From Echinometra lucunter (lineage: Eukaryota; Echinodermata; Echinoidea; Camarodonta; Echinometridae): a DNA stretch of 64,000 nt. The number at the start of each line of letters is the position of its first letter. The stretch's first letter is position 1. A program made the position numbers and the translations under genes. Below are positions 20,395 to 31,436 of the stretch, one piece after another. The stretch is taken from NCBI GenBank assembly GCA_029962745.1, contig CM057169.1, positions 18,595,156 to 18,659,155 of the forward strand. The letters run 5' to 3'. Under the pieces are notes generated by a model. The model made no database searches, was not told the DNA's origin, and saw only the letters and a program-made list of their open reading frames with translations.

Positions 20395-20958
20395 CAGGGG
20401 CGTCGCTAGAGGGGGGTGTGGGGGTGCTCTGGGTGTGACACCCTCCCCCCCCCCATTAAAAATTCTTGTCGGCAAATTCGCGATCGCTGTCGGCAAGAGA
20501 GAGAGAGAGAGAGAGAGAGAGTGAGAAAGGAGAGGGAGGAGGAAGTGTGGTAACACGTTATGTCACCACATTTTTTGTGTACAAGCCTATGGGGTATAGG
20601 GCGACAAAAAAAATGTCGCCGAGGCAGGACACACTTTTGTTTGCTGCATGTAGTTTGATGAAGAACTATCACTTCTACGAAAGAGAGAGTATATTTTTCC
20701 TAGCTCGCTGCGCTCGCTCGTATTAAATTTAGATACAGAATGTTTTCGGAAAGCTAACACATTCGGCAAGTGAGGTGAATAAATTTAGAAGGAAAATATG
20801 ATAGAGGCAGACAACTGAACATGCCTCGTGGGCTTTATACGGTTGAATTTGTCGACGTTGGTCGTCGGCAATCGGAGGCATTGTTTGTCGGAAATCTGGC
20901 CTCTACACCCCCACCCCCCCCCCCCCTCCATTTAATAAAAAGTATAGCGACGCCCCTG
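20395..20958. mobile_element. hAT-like non-autonomous transposon
   Basis: The termini CAGGGGCGTCGCTA and TAGCGACGCCCCTG are perfect inverted repeats. The 8-bp duplication GCCTCTTG is at 20387-20394 and 20959-20966. It has a C run beside each TIR, an internal (GA)n and one GCTCGCTGCGCTCGCTCG palindrome. No transposase is present. Confidence 0.88.
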
Positions 20959-20969
20959 GCCTCTTGGTA

Positions 20970-21300
20970 TCAATGCCAGATTCCCTTTCTTTCCCTCCTC
21001 GTAACTGTTTTCCCTTTTCTCCTTCCTGCCCTTTTTTTCCCCTTCGTTTCCTTCTCTCTCTCTCCTTATCTGTAACTCGCTCTATTTCGTTTTTCCCCCT
21101 TTATTCTCTTTGTTTTCCCTTTCCTTTTACCATTTCTTTCTTTGTTGCAGCATTCTATCTCTTTCCATCCCTCTCTTTTCCTATAACTTCTCTGGTCTCT
21201 TACTCTGTTTCACCATTATCTTTTCTGTTTTTAACACTTTCTTGCCCATTTTCTCTCTAACCCCCTTTCTCCCCAATTCCTCACTTTTGTTCCCCCTTGA
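20970..21300. repeat. Pyrimidine-rich tract
   Basis: About 330 bp dominated by C and T. The phenylalanine/leucine/serine-rich frames through it are compositional artefacts. From 21300 to 22858 I see no gene or recognisable repeat. Confidence 0.8.
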
Positions 21301-22858
21301 CTCTTTTGTTTCGTTTGTTGTTGTTGTTGTCTTGACAACCACGAGCTTTGCTCTTTCAAAGCAAAGCATCCAACATAATATATTCCCTGAAGAAGCCTAT
21401 ATGGACTAAATTTCGAACCTAAATTTGTGTCAACGGAGTCTTTATTTATACAGTTGTAACGTCGACCAGCGTCGCAGGACTTTTGAACTTATGTACCGGT
21501 ACATATAACTCAACCTCATAATCAAGAAATGAATATATTCTAACTATTCAGCTGTGGATTTTAACTAAAATTTAAAGTTGTCAGTTGACTATTTTATTCC
21601 GAGTTTTAGATCCTAACTCACAGCTAGAAGACATCCTGCCCTATAGATCAATTTCACAACGCAAGAGGGCAGCAGACTGTTCGACATACTGCGGTGGGCG
21701 CTCCAACTTTTATAGTACACAAGTCAATAGCGCGTTATGTACATTCATTCGATTTTTTTGTCTATTTTGACCAGTATATGCAGTTTTATTTTAATATTTG
21801 CAATGAGAAATTATCAGGGAAGTTCAGGTCGCAGCTGTGCGGTGCTCAAATGCCACAAGAATTAGAGAAAGTTTAAAAATTGGAAGCTAACTGAGTGCGA
21901 AATTCACTCGCTTTTGACTCATGAAGTCTGTTTGTGTGAGAAGCCGTACTGCCTACCCAGGTTTCCGTAAGCAATGTGAAGGAATTCGTCGCCAGTGGGT
22001 AAAAACATCAACAGAAAGGACTTTGAAGTCAAGAAACATTATCATTATGTACTTTGGCGTAAAATTTAATGAGTGAAAACATGACTTTGTAAACATGGTA
22101 AGATTTAGGGCTCCCGTTTACTACGGCTTCTAGGCTGCAATCGAACTTTTACTGACAAAACTAAGTAGAAAAACCATCGAAAGTACAAAAATACATCATA
22201 TCTTCATCCGTCAGATATGACCATTGTCTTACCTCATTTACCCATGTATCCATGCTTTATTTTATTGATCTAGAATAAAGTAAATGGAACAATATCGGGG
22301 CATATTTCATATCTTACTTTCATTTTGTACACAGAGCCAATCGCGGTCGGCGCGCTTGCCCACCGCAGCAATGGCGTCGCCGATAGAGGGCCAAATACAT
22401 AAACCGGAGGTGAAATTGGTCTATAGGACCTGAAACAGATAAAGATTTATCACAGTCATCAAATTAATGGCAAACTTCACGAGCGCCCCTAAAAATTCGT
22501 GAAAGGGGATTTTTGCTGGTGGTAAAGGCGTCTCACGCGCGTAACGCGTTAAGAGCATAGGTTAAGAGTACCAAATCACGATGACAAACATACAGGGGAA
22601 AAGGGTGTACTAGTTTTCTTCAAAATGTTGACACGCGTTTATGGGCTGTCCGTTTCCCCATTGCCCAAGTGTCATGGATCTGTTCGAAAATAGACAGACT
22701 TTCGATCAAAAACTGGCCTAATAATTTGCACAAACAAGAGGATGCGCACAGAGCATAATTTTGAAAACGCCAAGCGCAGTCGTCACCAACAGTATAATTA
22801 TACGAGCTAATAATTCCCTGCTTTCTGTTGGATGAAATTTTATTGAAGTGAAAAGTTA

Positions 22859-23236
22859 GACCCCTTTTACACTAAGCCTTGGGCCGCGGCCCGGCCTTGG
22901 TGTAAAAGCTCAAAAATCAAATGCGGTGCCAAATGTGGGGCCAATTTCAGACTAGCTCAGACTAGTCTCGGCCGCGGCCAGTTTGGGTGTAAACGCAGAG
23001 CGGGGCCAAAGGCGGGGCCACCTTCCGTTTTCAATGACGTCATAAAGCCAATATTGTAGAATTACAAACCGGGCGCGCGGCCGGGATAAAAAAGGCTTTG
23101 TCAAATTGTAGAGCGCTCCTACGACGAAACTTTCAAAGGATCTAGATACAGGCCGCGGCCGCGGTCCCGGTGTAAACGCACAAAATTGCAGGGCCGGGCC
23201 GGGGCCGGGCTGGGGCCGCTTGGTGTAAAAGGGGTC
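22859..23236. mobile_element. PIF/Harbinger-type MITE
   Basis: The termini GACCCCTTTTACAC and GTGTAAAAGGGGTC are perfect inverted repeats. They are flanked by TTA at 22856-22858 and 23237-23239, the usual Harbinger target duplication. The interior is unusually GC-rich, with repeated GGCCGCGGCC and GGGCCGGG boxes. It is 378 bp with no coding capacity and lies 48 bp downstream of the GPCR stop codon. Confidence 0.85.
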
Positions 23237-23283
23237 TTAGTTGACGTAATATATAGTCAAATAATGTTTTGTGTGCACTGGGC

Positions 23284-24231
23284 TTAACGTTGGAGTTTGC
23301 GCGTAATTAAATCTCTTGCTTCCTTAGAGGTTGTCATGTAAAGAAGAGGTTGCAGCCATCCTAAGTTTGCTCCGGACACTTTGACAATAGCTTCGGGAAG
23401 ATAGTCGTAAAAGATCCAAAATATCCAAGCAAAATAAAAGGAGAATGTGATGAGGAGGATGGAAAGTACGCCCCTATTCCTGGGCGACTGTCGGTTACCC
23501 TGATTAGGTTGGATATTTCTGGGGTTAGGTAGCATATTTCCGACGATCACTCCGTCATCAACCGTAGATGGTGACCGACGAATTTCGATGTTGCCTACGA
23601 TGTCCACAGGCTGCGATTTCCGACATGCAATACAGATCACAGCAACATTGACGATGGTTGTTGTAACAGACGCGATTACAATAAGAGACGAAATGTGGAA
23701 GGTGATCAATATATTTGCTGTTCTATGAATGTGGGCAACATTAACACCTTCGCACCAATCATTGAAGAAACGTGTTATATCCTTGACAGTCACGTATGGA
23801 ATGGTACTGATGCATGAAATCAAAAACACGCCAAGGAGTACAATCTTCACTCTGGTCACCGTGACAAACCTGTGATAGCGCAAGGGGCGGGAAATGAAGA
23901 TATACTTTTCCATACTGATCAGACAAACGGTGAACATAACTGTGGATAAGCACGTGAAAGCTGGAAACGTGAGACTCCTGCCACCTATCTTACAAATCGT
24001 GGAAACATCGCTCGTGTGTACCAAGTCCCAACTGCTCCAGAGCACAGTCAGTGCAAGGTTAAAACAGAAGAAGAATTGATAGAGAATTCTCGCAGTGTCT
24101 TCAAGTTTCTGTTGAATTCGAAGCACTTGGAGAACGGACATAGTCAAAGCTACAGACAAAACGACATTAACTGGGATCAGTATAAGAAGAAATTTATGCT
24201 CGCTGGAATGCTTTTCACTTGTAGAATTCAT
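23284..24231 (-). CDS. Class A (rhodopsin-like) G-protein-coupled receptor, intronless
   Basis: One uninterrupted frame of 315 aa. Seven hydrophobic segments lie at about 14-37, 48-70, 84-107, 127-148, 172-203, 254-277 and 283-300. The N-terminus carries an N-glycosylation site (Asn2-Ser-Thr). Cys80 at the top of TM3 and Cys160 in extracellular loop 2 can form the conserved disulfide. The DRY motif is Glu-Lys-Tyr (108-110), followed by the class A-like ISRPLRY. NPxxY appears as QPLLY (294-298), and TM6 lacks CWxP. Intracellular loop 3 (about 205-252) is long and hydrophilic. Ligand unknown. Intronless, divergent receptors of this kind occur as large lineage-specific families in echinoderms. 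The altered DRY and NPxxY motifs may mean atypical G-protein coupling. Confidence 0.85.
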   Translation of the reverse strand: MNSTSEKHSSEHKFLLILIPVNVVLSVALTMSVLQVLRIQQKLEDTARILYQFFFCFNLALTVLWSSWDLVHTSDVSTICKIGGRSLTFPAFTCLSTVMFTVCLISMEKYIFISRPLRYHRFVTVTRVKIVLLGVFLISCISTIPYVTVKDITRFFNDWCEGVNVAHIHRTANILITFHISSLIVIASVTTTIVNVAVICIACRKSQPVDIVGNIEIRRSPSTVDDGVIVGNMLPNPRNIQPNQGNRQSPRNRGVLSILLITFSFYFAWIFWIFYDYLPEAIVKVSGANLGWLQPLLYMTTSKEARDLITRKLQR

Positions 24232-24239
24232 CTTTTACT

Positions 24240-24985
24240 GAAATTCAGACTGAGAATATTCTGACAAATTTCGTACATAAGTATATTTCAAAATAGTTCA
24301 ATCGATGGTAGTTACTGTCGGACATTATACGGTCTGATACGATGGAGAAGATGGCTTTAATACTCAGTTAAACTCAGACCCAAAGCGATCAACCTCGTTT
24401 TGTTCATTATAATCGTACAAGTATTATGCGAACATCAAAAACGTTATCAAACCTGTCAAAACGAGTTACTGTAAATGAGAGGCTAAGCCAGTAAGTGCAA
24501 GGCAAATTTCAGAGGAGAACATGAACATGACCATTTAAGAAAAATCCCGATATACGATCACGCGCCGCCAGTCAAGCTGTCAAGAATATGTTTTCCCCAT
24601 CTCATTAATCAAATCCTTCTCCTGTCTCTCCTTTGACGGTGAATAATGAGGATGACATTATATGTGGTGCTTCATTAGCACATGACAAATGATGTGGTCT
24701 CCCATATTTTTATTATTACTACTTTTTCTGTCATTATCATTATTGCCACTTTTTCCACAACTTGATATTGTGCTGATATTATATTTAACAGCAACCGGAC
24801 TTCTTCCAGAAATCCAGGGTCATCTGTTTTATATTGTATTACAACAAGTCCCTTGCCACTGTTCACTTTTCTTTCTAATTCAAGACTTTTCCAAGGATAT
24901 GAGCTGTTCCAAGCAAGCTTTTCTTCTGTATCTTTTCAAAGAACACCTCGACTCCTAGATCAGCCAAGAAGCTTATTGTTATTGT
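24240..24985. other. Intergenic, nothing recognised
   Basis: Upstream region of the GPCR gene. No clear TATA box or repeat is seen. Confidence 0.4.
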
Positions 24986-25092
24986 TACTATTATTATCAT
25001 TATTATCATTGTTATCATTATTATCATTATTATTATTATCATTATTATCTTTATTATCATTATTATCATTATTATTATTATTATTATTATCA
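24986..25092. repeat. (TTA/TCA)n microsatellite
   Basis: Imperfect ATT/ATC trinucleotide repeat. The poly-Ile and poly-Leu frames are artefacts. Confidence 0.9.
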
Positions 25093-25411
25093 CTAGGTGT
25101 TAAAAAATTATTTCTATATGCCTTCTTTTCATGCTAAATGACCCAGATGTTTCACACACTTTGAATGAGTCATATCATCGCCTGACAGAGATGCCAGGAA
25201 TGGTAAAAAAATATGGCCATTCAATGAAATGGAAACCCATATCTAAGTCGCACAATACATTAAGAAAAAATATATTTCTGTCACTGATAGCTGAGATATA
25301 TGACAATGGTACAGTACTGAAATCTTCTTTGATTTCAAAGGTTGCTCACCAAATGGGATAATGGTGAATGATATGATGCATACGAATGTATGTAGTATGA
25401 TCTACATACCC

Positions 25412-25571
25412 GGGGAGCGTTTCATCAACATTTGTTGTCTGACAAGTTGTCAGATCTGACATCTTTCCTTGATTTCGATTGGCTGAGAAGCATCGTTACT
25501 ATGGCAACTGTCGGATAAAACAGACTTTGTCGGATAAAACATCCGACAAGTCCTTTCATGAAACGCTCCCC
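25412..25571. mobile_element. MITE with GGGGAGCGTTTCAT termini
   Basis: The inverted termini GGGGAGCGTTTCAT and ATGAAACGCTCCCC enclose 160 bp with internal TCGGATAAAAC repeats. A related left end occurs at 59127. The region 25572-27078 downstream holds AT-rich sequence with nothing recognised. Confidence 0.75.
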
Positions 25572-27078
25572 CGAAATTATAATCAGACAGTCTGTCTTTT
25601 AGTTGCAATTTAAACGCCACTTTCAATACAAGAAGGCCCGGGAATTTCTAAGATATTTAAAGGTAGAAGCCCACATTTGCAAGTGGCACCCAATCTGAAC
25701 AAAAAGCTTAACTTTAGATTGCTTTACGCCACAGAAAAATACTCGTAAAGTTTTTGATCCTAATACATTCGCGTTTAGTATTGAGAAGGAAATATTCAAC
25801 ACAAATTTTCTTTTATTTTCTTTGTTTTGTAAAGGCGTCTTCCTGACGCTTTAAGAGTAACACCATTCATTTTTCACTTATTCTTTGGAATATCGTTAAT
25901 TTGATAACATGATAGTTATACATAAATATCTGTCATTTAAAATTGAAATTGGCTATTTCTCTTCAAATTCTGAAACAATGTTGTGCAAATGTGGTCTATT
26001 ACCTTAAAGATTTATAAATGTATCATTGCTGAAGAATAGTTTATCCCCTTCACTGCAACCGCCAATTAAAAAAAAAATTATATACACGAAAAAAAAGAAG
26101 AGATCCTGACTCTTTGACAAAAGTAACCAAATAAAAACACGCAAACATAATACAAACAAATACCAAACAAAAACTAATTGCAGTGCTTCTTTATCAGTTC
26201 ATGATTTTATTTTCCGTTCATTATTTCATAAGTATACAACTTCGGCCACGAATGCATGTAATTATTTTGTCTAAAACTTACTTCTAACCTGGTTCTTTTG
26301 CTTGAAAAAACACGAGGGATCGAATTGAAAAATCATGATCACCTACAACGGTCATGTATACGAATTATAATCGCGTTTTGCAGTTGTTTATTTTTGCATT
26401 AAGATTACGAAAAAAAATATATTTCCTTATCATTAGGTTGTATCACATCTGACACTATCATTTTCTGAATACTACGATCTTTCCGAAATAATATATTCTT
26501 TGTGCAGAATTTTGAACAGCTGCAAATAACAAATCCTTATACAATGTCTTTAAAAAAACACGATCGGAATAATATAGTTACCTGTCTCATTTTCACAAAA
26601 TAAAAGATGTAATGGACATGAAATTGGGAAGGCACGCGAATATTTTAGCTATTAAAGCAGATCAATTTATTTGTTTATCAAGATTTCGGGAATCATGTGT
26701 TAATATTTGATGTGTGGGGGTGTAATATTCTGCAAAATTAAGAGCGCTTGATCACTGACGTCATCAAAATGAAATATCCATGATCTCACAAGATGAAAAT
26801 GTCATGATTGGTTGAGACAGGGTTATGATTTAGTGCAATGAGGGATACGGGATGGGGAAGGGGAACTCGTGGGAGAAAGGAACACGTGCTCTCTCTCCTC
26901 TATCCCCCCCCCCCCACTCCTCGCCAGGCTAGGCCCCCCTAAAAAAAAAGGAAACCGTCTCAACACTCCCTCTAAGGCATTTCGATACCCCGTGCGGATT
27001 TTTGATTGCATTCATTTTTCAGAAGTGTATACCATGCTGAATTATGTATGATTTGAGTTTTTCCTCAGGTGATGAAAT

Positions 27079-30000
27079 TCAAATGCGTTGCCGAAGTTTT
27101 TCCCATTCCTCGGTAATCGTTTGTGTTGATGAAGAATTCTCATTGAAGACATTTGCTTCGGCGTTTTCTGAAGCCCTCTGGTGAATGACACCAGTTCTGA
27201 CAGTGCTCAGGCATTTTACCGTTTTGTTTCCAGAGTCTTCGGAGATGGTTTCATCCGGGACTATTTTCTTGCTTGTAGTCGGTCCTTGTTGATTTTGCGT
27301 CACTTTGCAGGCTGGTACTACTTGTTGACGTCCAGAATCACCACGTAGAGTTTCCTCAAAGATTTTTCCGGCATTCGGTTCTGGCTGACGAGTTAATACG
27401 TCGCAGACTGATACAATTTTGGTGGCTGCTGCCTTCGAAAGCGCCATGTTCTTATAGGTCACAAGAGCCTGTTGGTTACAATGCATATCCAAAGGCACTC
27501 GAAGCCTTCCCTCTGGATCACGATAGGCAAACATGGTTGGCGAACCTGGCAAAGAACTCGGCTGCACTTCGACCAAAGAGTCGCCGTCCGCGTAAGAACT
27601 TCGACGGTGTATGCGGATGACAGCAAGGTCCTCCATGATGTCCTGTGGAATCTCATTCTTAGGGTGAGGGGAAGGTCCAGGTGGGTTCGGTAGATGGGGG
27701 TATGTTCTCGCTCTTTTACGGGGTGTTCTTTTTGCGTTAGTCTTACTGACATTCGCGTTCGGTGAAAAGAGCCTTTTATGGGCAAATCTCCCTGTCCTTT
27801 CACAGCTGTAACCGAATTTCGCAGAGACGTCAGATAAGGTCTCCAAAGATGGTGTACCGCTTACGACACTCCTAGAATGGGCCACCGACTCCTTCGTTGA
27901 AAACCTCGAAGGCAGCATCTCTCCATCGCAATCCGCGTCATGGAAGCCACGTTTGGATGACTCTGACCTCGCCATGTAATAATTGCCATCAGGTAACTTA
28001 ACAATTCCGAACATTTCATCATGCTTTGGAGAATGGCTCAGAGGCAGCATTGGTTTATTCAGTGACTCTTCTGCTGTCACTAGAGATCTTCGAGAATGAT
28101 GGTTCAAAGACAACAGAGTATCACTGGGTTCTACAGCTGCTAGGACATCGTACCGTCTCATACAGTGACGATTGTTGACTTGGACATTTAAGTTTCCTTG
28201 ATAACCTTCTGCTAGTAGCTCACTGTTGAGGGCTTCTCTTCTGCCAGTGTGCCACTGACCGTGTGGTTTATGTGGAGTTGGAGAGCTGAACAATGATGGC
28301 AACTCCCTGGTACCTTCCACCTTTCCTGTTATTGATCAAGATGTTTTGGATTAAGATGAAATCAATGAACTAGTTCGGCAATGCCTAACCTGTCATTCAG
28401 AATTATAAGCATTCCTTACTTATTTCCTTTTCCCGAATCTGTATCTGCATGGTTTTGGTCAGAAAAATGTCCTCTCAAGACAAATCCACACTAAATTTTT
28501 TATCAGCAAATAACAATGTTTTGACGATAGAGATTCATACAGTTTAGATCTATGTTCTAAAAAAGGAAGTGAATACCCGGATAAGCGGAGCTTACAATGC
28601 AAGATGACCTCAATATTTTGTTACCGACATAGATGATTTTCAAAGCATTGTATTTTTCTCCATGAAATGATAAACATCATCCAATTAATTTCTCAAAATT
28701 TATCAGTTACGCTAAATGTTATACGGGATGGTTTATCTTATAGTTTAGAGTGGTCTTCCCCGATATTCTCCTTAAAGTTAGACTACTTGGACATACAAAA
28801 ATGACGAGGCGGCAACGCATCACATAGTAATATGAATATATAGTAGCAACACATATGGATCTACAAATGGAATCAACCAAACTTAAGTGGTATCTAAACT
28901 ATGATATAAATAGCTTAGGGTAAGATGGGGGGTTGGGTGTCCGGACATGTAACAAAAATGAGGCCTTTTTTTTGTCTTTGGTTAAACAAAAACTATGCAT
29001 TTATCTGTGCTAATCATTATCAATATTAGTTCTCTATAATATTGTCTAACATTTTGTGCTAAAACATTTAAGAGATTTGCTTGTGAACTTTTTCAATTGG
29101 CTGTTTAAAATCGACTGTCCGGATACACAACCTGTCCGGACACCCAACAACTGGGTATATGTATCAACCACAAATTATTATTCTCGGGAAAAGCCCCTCA
29201 ATACTTACCTTTTCCATCTGGTAGAAGAGGAAATGGATCTGCCTCGGAGTCAATGTCATATCCCTCCTCGGATGCTATCTCTCCCTTAAAGGGAATAAAA
29301 ATGATAGAGAATAAACTTAATGAATAAGAAAAAATTGCTCCTGAAATTCGACATGAAGAAAAACACAGAAATTATTACTGAATGGTATATTCACTGAAAC
29401 TTGTTATGGCAGCCAGTTGGCTGAATTGTACATTTTTTTTTACAAAGAAAAAAGAAATCATACATGAAAAATAAACATAAATTTCAACAATATAAACATG
29501 AGGATATATAAATATTCATAAATAATAATTCAAATTTACAATGGTAAAATTGATTGTGTCTACAATTGTTAAAGTGACGGTAAGTTTCGATTTTGCTTAT
29601 TTCAAATTCGTCCAAAGAAGAAGAAGAAGAAGAAGAAGAAGAGAAAGAGAAAAAAATGAAGAGGGAGAGGAAGAAGAATAGAAAACGCAATGACCAAAAA
29701 TGACCCCCCCCCCCCCCCCCCCCCAAAAAAAGGAGGTGCATTCAAAACAATAGTTAATAAAGCATACAATTTAGAAAGAGACTCCTTTCATAGTACAATG
29801 CACTTGGAAATTAATAAAGATTTTCCTTACTTACAATCAGTTCTTGAAACTGGCGAAGTAGCAATTCTCTTTCCGCTGTGTCATCGAAAAGAAGCGAATC
29901 TTCATCCCATAATTCCGGAAAATGCATGCTGAGGCCTGAAAATTAGGCTTATGATTGCTTGGTTATGTTTGGAGAAAATCACATTTAACCGCCAGACATT

Positions 30001-31436
30001 AAAAGAAACTCTTCAGCTAAACCCTCTACCTCTCTTACCCAGTCATTCGGTAAATTTTTTAGCGGAAATCTGCTCAGACTACACGTGTTTTTACATTTAG
30101 ACCTAAATGTTTATCTTCATTATTTTGTTGTCGCTAGAAACGCGCAATACTGTACCAGCCAGCCGCGCAGTGTGTGGTTCGCGTAGTTAACCAAGGATAT
30201 TTTGTGACGTCAGTAAAAATATTTTTAGTGACATTTTGGCTCCTACTGGGGATAAAGACTATAAAAAGGAACAATTTTTTTTCACGTAAAACACTACATA
30301 CAGTATTTAAATCATGTTAAAGTCAATATAATTTTAAATGGAAAACTTGTACTAGGAAGTGGGACAAATGAAGATGTTACTGGCCATTTTTTTTTCTTCT
30401 TTTTTTTTCTCCAGACCATAGGTCAATTCATTTGGAGCAACACTAGTGAGGTATCATGGCTGGGTTATTTCTCCACAATTAGGACTCCATTAAATAGTTT
30501 GCTAGTGTTTTGTTTTGTTTTTTTTGCTTGGGTTTTGTTTTGTTTTTGTTCTTTTGTTTTGTTTTGTGTTTTTTTTTCAATATCTAGATATCAGTCTTGT
30601 TTTAAAAAGCGGCATTTACCAGCAGCATCAAAGAAGGATGCCGACTTTCGTTTAAAAAATCTATGATTTAGCATGTGCTTGACCGTTGCAAAATAATTTC
30701 ATGGTAATAATAGAGATGTGCAACGATGAAAAGACTTTTACATACATGTTGGTCGAAATTATTCGTTTATCTTCATTTAATGGCACCGCCCACAAAAGTT
30801 TCCGGCTCGGCCGGCTCCGCCCACTTAATTTTGGTCAGGTGACAGGCAATCGTGATCACATGACATGGGTAAACAGAGGGCGAGAATGGAGCTGCAATCG
30901 GGATTCACTTTATTCATATCGGCTGTAGTTTTGCTTGTTTTTAGCGTTAGATCAAGTTGCTATCATGTAAAAGATGGCACATTGTATAAATTAGATCCAA
31001 CATGGCCGATTGACAGTGAAGCTTTCAAAGGACCTGTCTACAGTGCTGCCATTGACGACGATAATGGAGAAGTTTATGTTTCACAGGTGTGTAATTTTGT
31101 AAATGCCAGTCCCTCGTGTTGTTTTTTCTGTTGTGAGTGGAAGCCATGGACTTGGTGCACTACCAGTGCAGTGCAGTGGCCGGTAGCGTGCAGTCACCCA
31201 TACATGTAGGTCAAAACGGCGTTTTGAATAGCGAAACTAATTGCCGACACGAACGCGAAATACATTGGTTCTGGTTCTGGTGATATACTGCATAAACTCC
31301 TCAGATGGGATGTAACAATACATGCAGACGCAGTCGACTGAGCAGTGTGCTTAATTTTCTATAATAGAGAAGAAAAGTTTTGATTTTACTTACCAGCAAT
31401 GTTCCTGAGGCTCTCAATTTTCCTTTTTCTGCTCAT
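27079..31436 (-). CDS. Unrecognised basic, probably nuclear protein (4 coding exons)
   Basis: Minus-strand coding exons are 31436-31394, 29935-29835, 29284-29209 and 28325-27079. Every donor is GTAAGT. Phases agree, giving 488 aa. The protein begins MSRKRKIESLRNIAG, then an acidic, leucine-rich segment (MHFPELWDEDSLLFDD) and an acidic exon (about 49-73). The long last exon is Ser/Pro-rich and low in predicted order. It contains a basic cluster, KRTPRKRAR, that looks like a nuclear localisation signal, and ends EEWEKLRQRI. I recognise no catalytic domain. Start choice: the ATG at 31436 is in frame with an internal ATG at 29927, which would give a 471-aa form. An acceptor-like TTTCAG at about 31451 suggests an upstream non-coding exon. 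The family is unknown to me. Confidence 0.7.
28932..29148. mobile_element. MITE with GTTGGGTGTCCGGACA termini
   Basis: Perfect 16-bp inverted repeats at 28932-28947 and 29133-29148. The 217-bp element lies in the last intron of the minus-strand gene. Confidence 0.7.
29610..29726. repeat. (AAG)n and poly-C microsatellites
   Basis: AAG repeat followed by a purine tract and about 21 consecutive C residues, inside an intron of the minus-strand gene. Confidence 0.9.
30784..30862 (+). promoter_or_regulatory. NHLRC3 proximal promoter
   Basis: Two GC boxes (CCGCCCA at 30786 and CCGCCCAC at 30816) and E-box-like GTCAGGTGAC and TCACATGA lie within 80 bp of the ATG. No TATA box is evident, as expected for a housekeeping gene. 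Confidence 0.5.
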
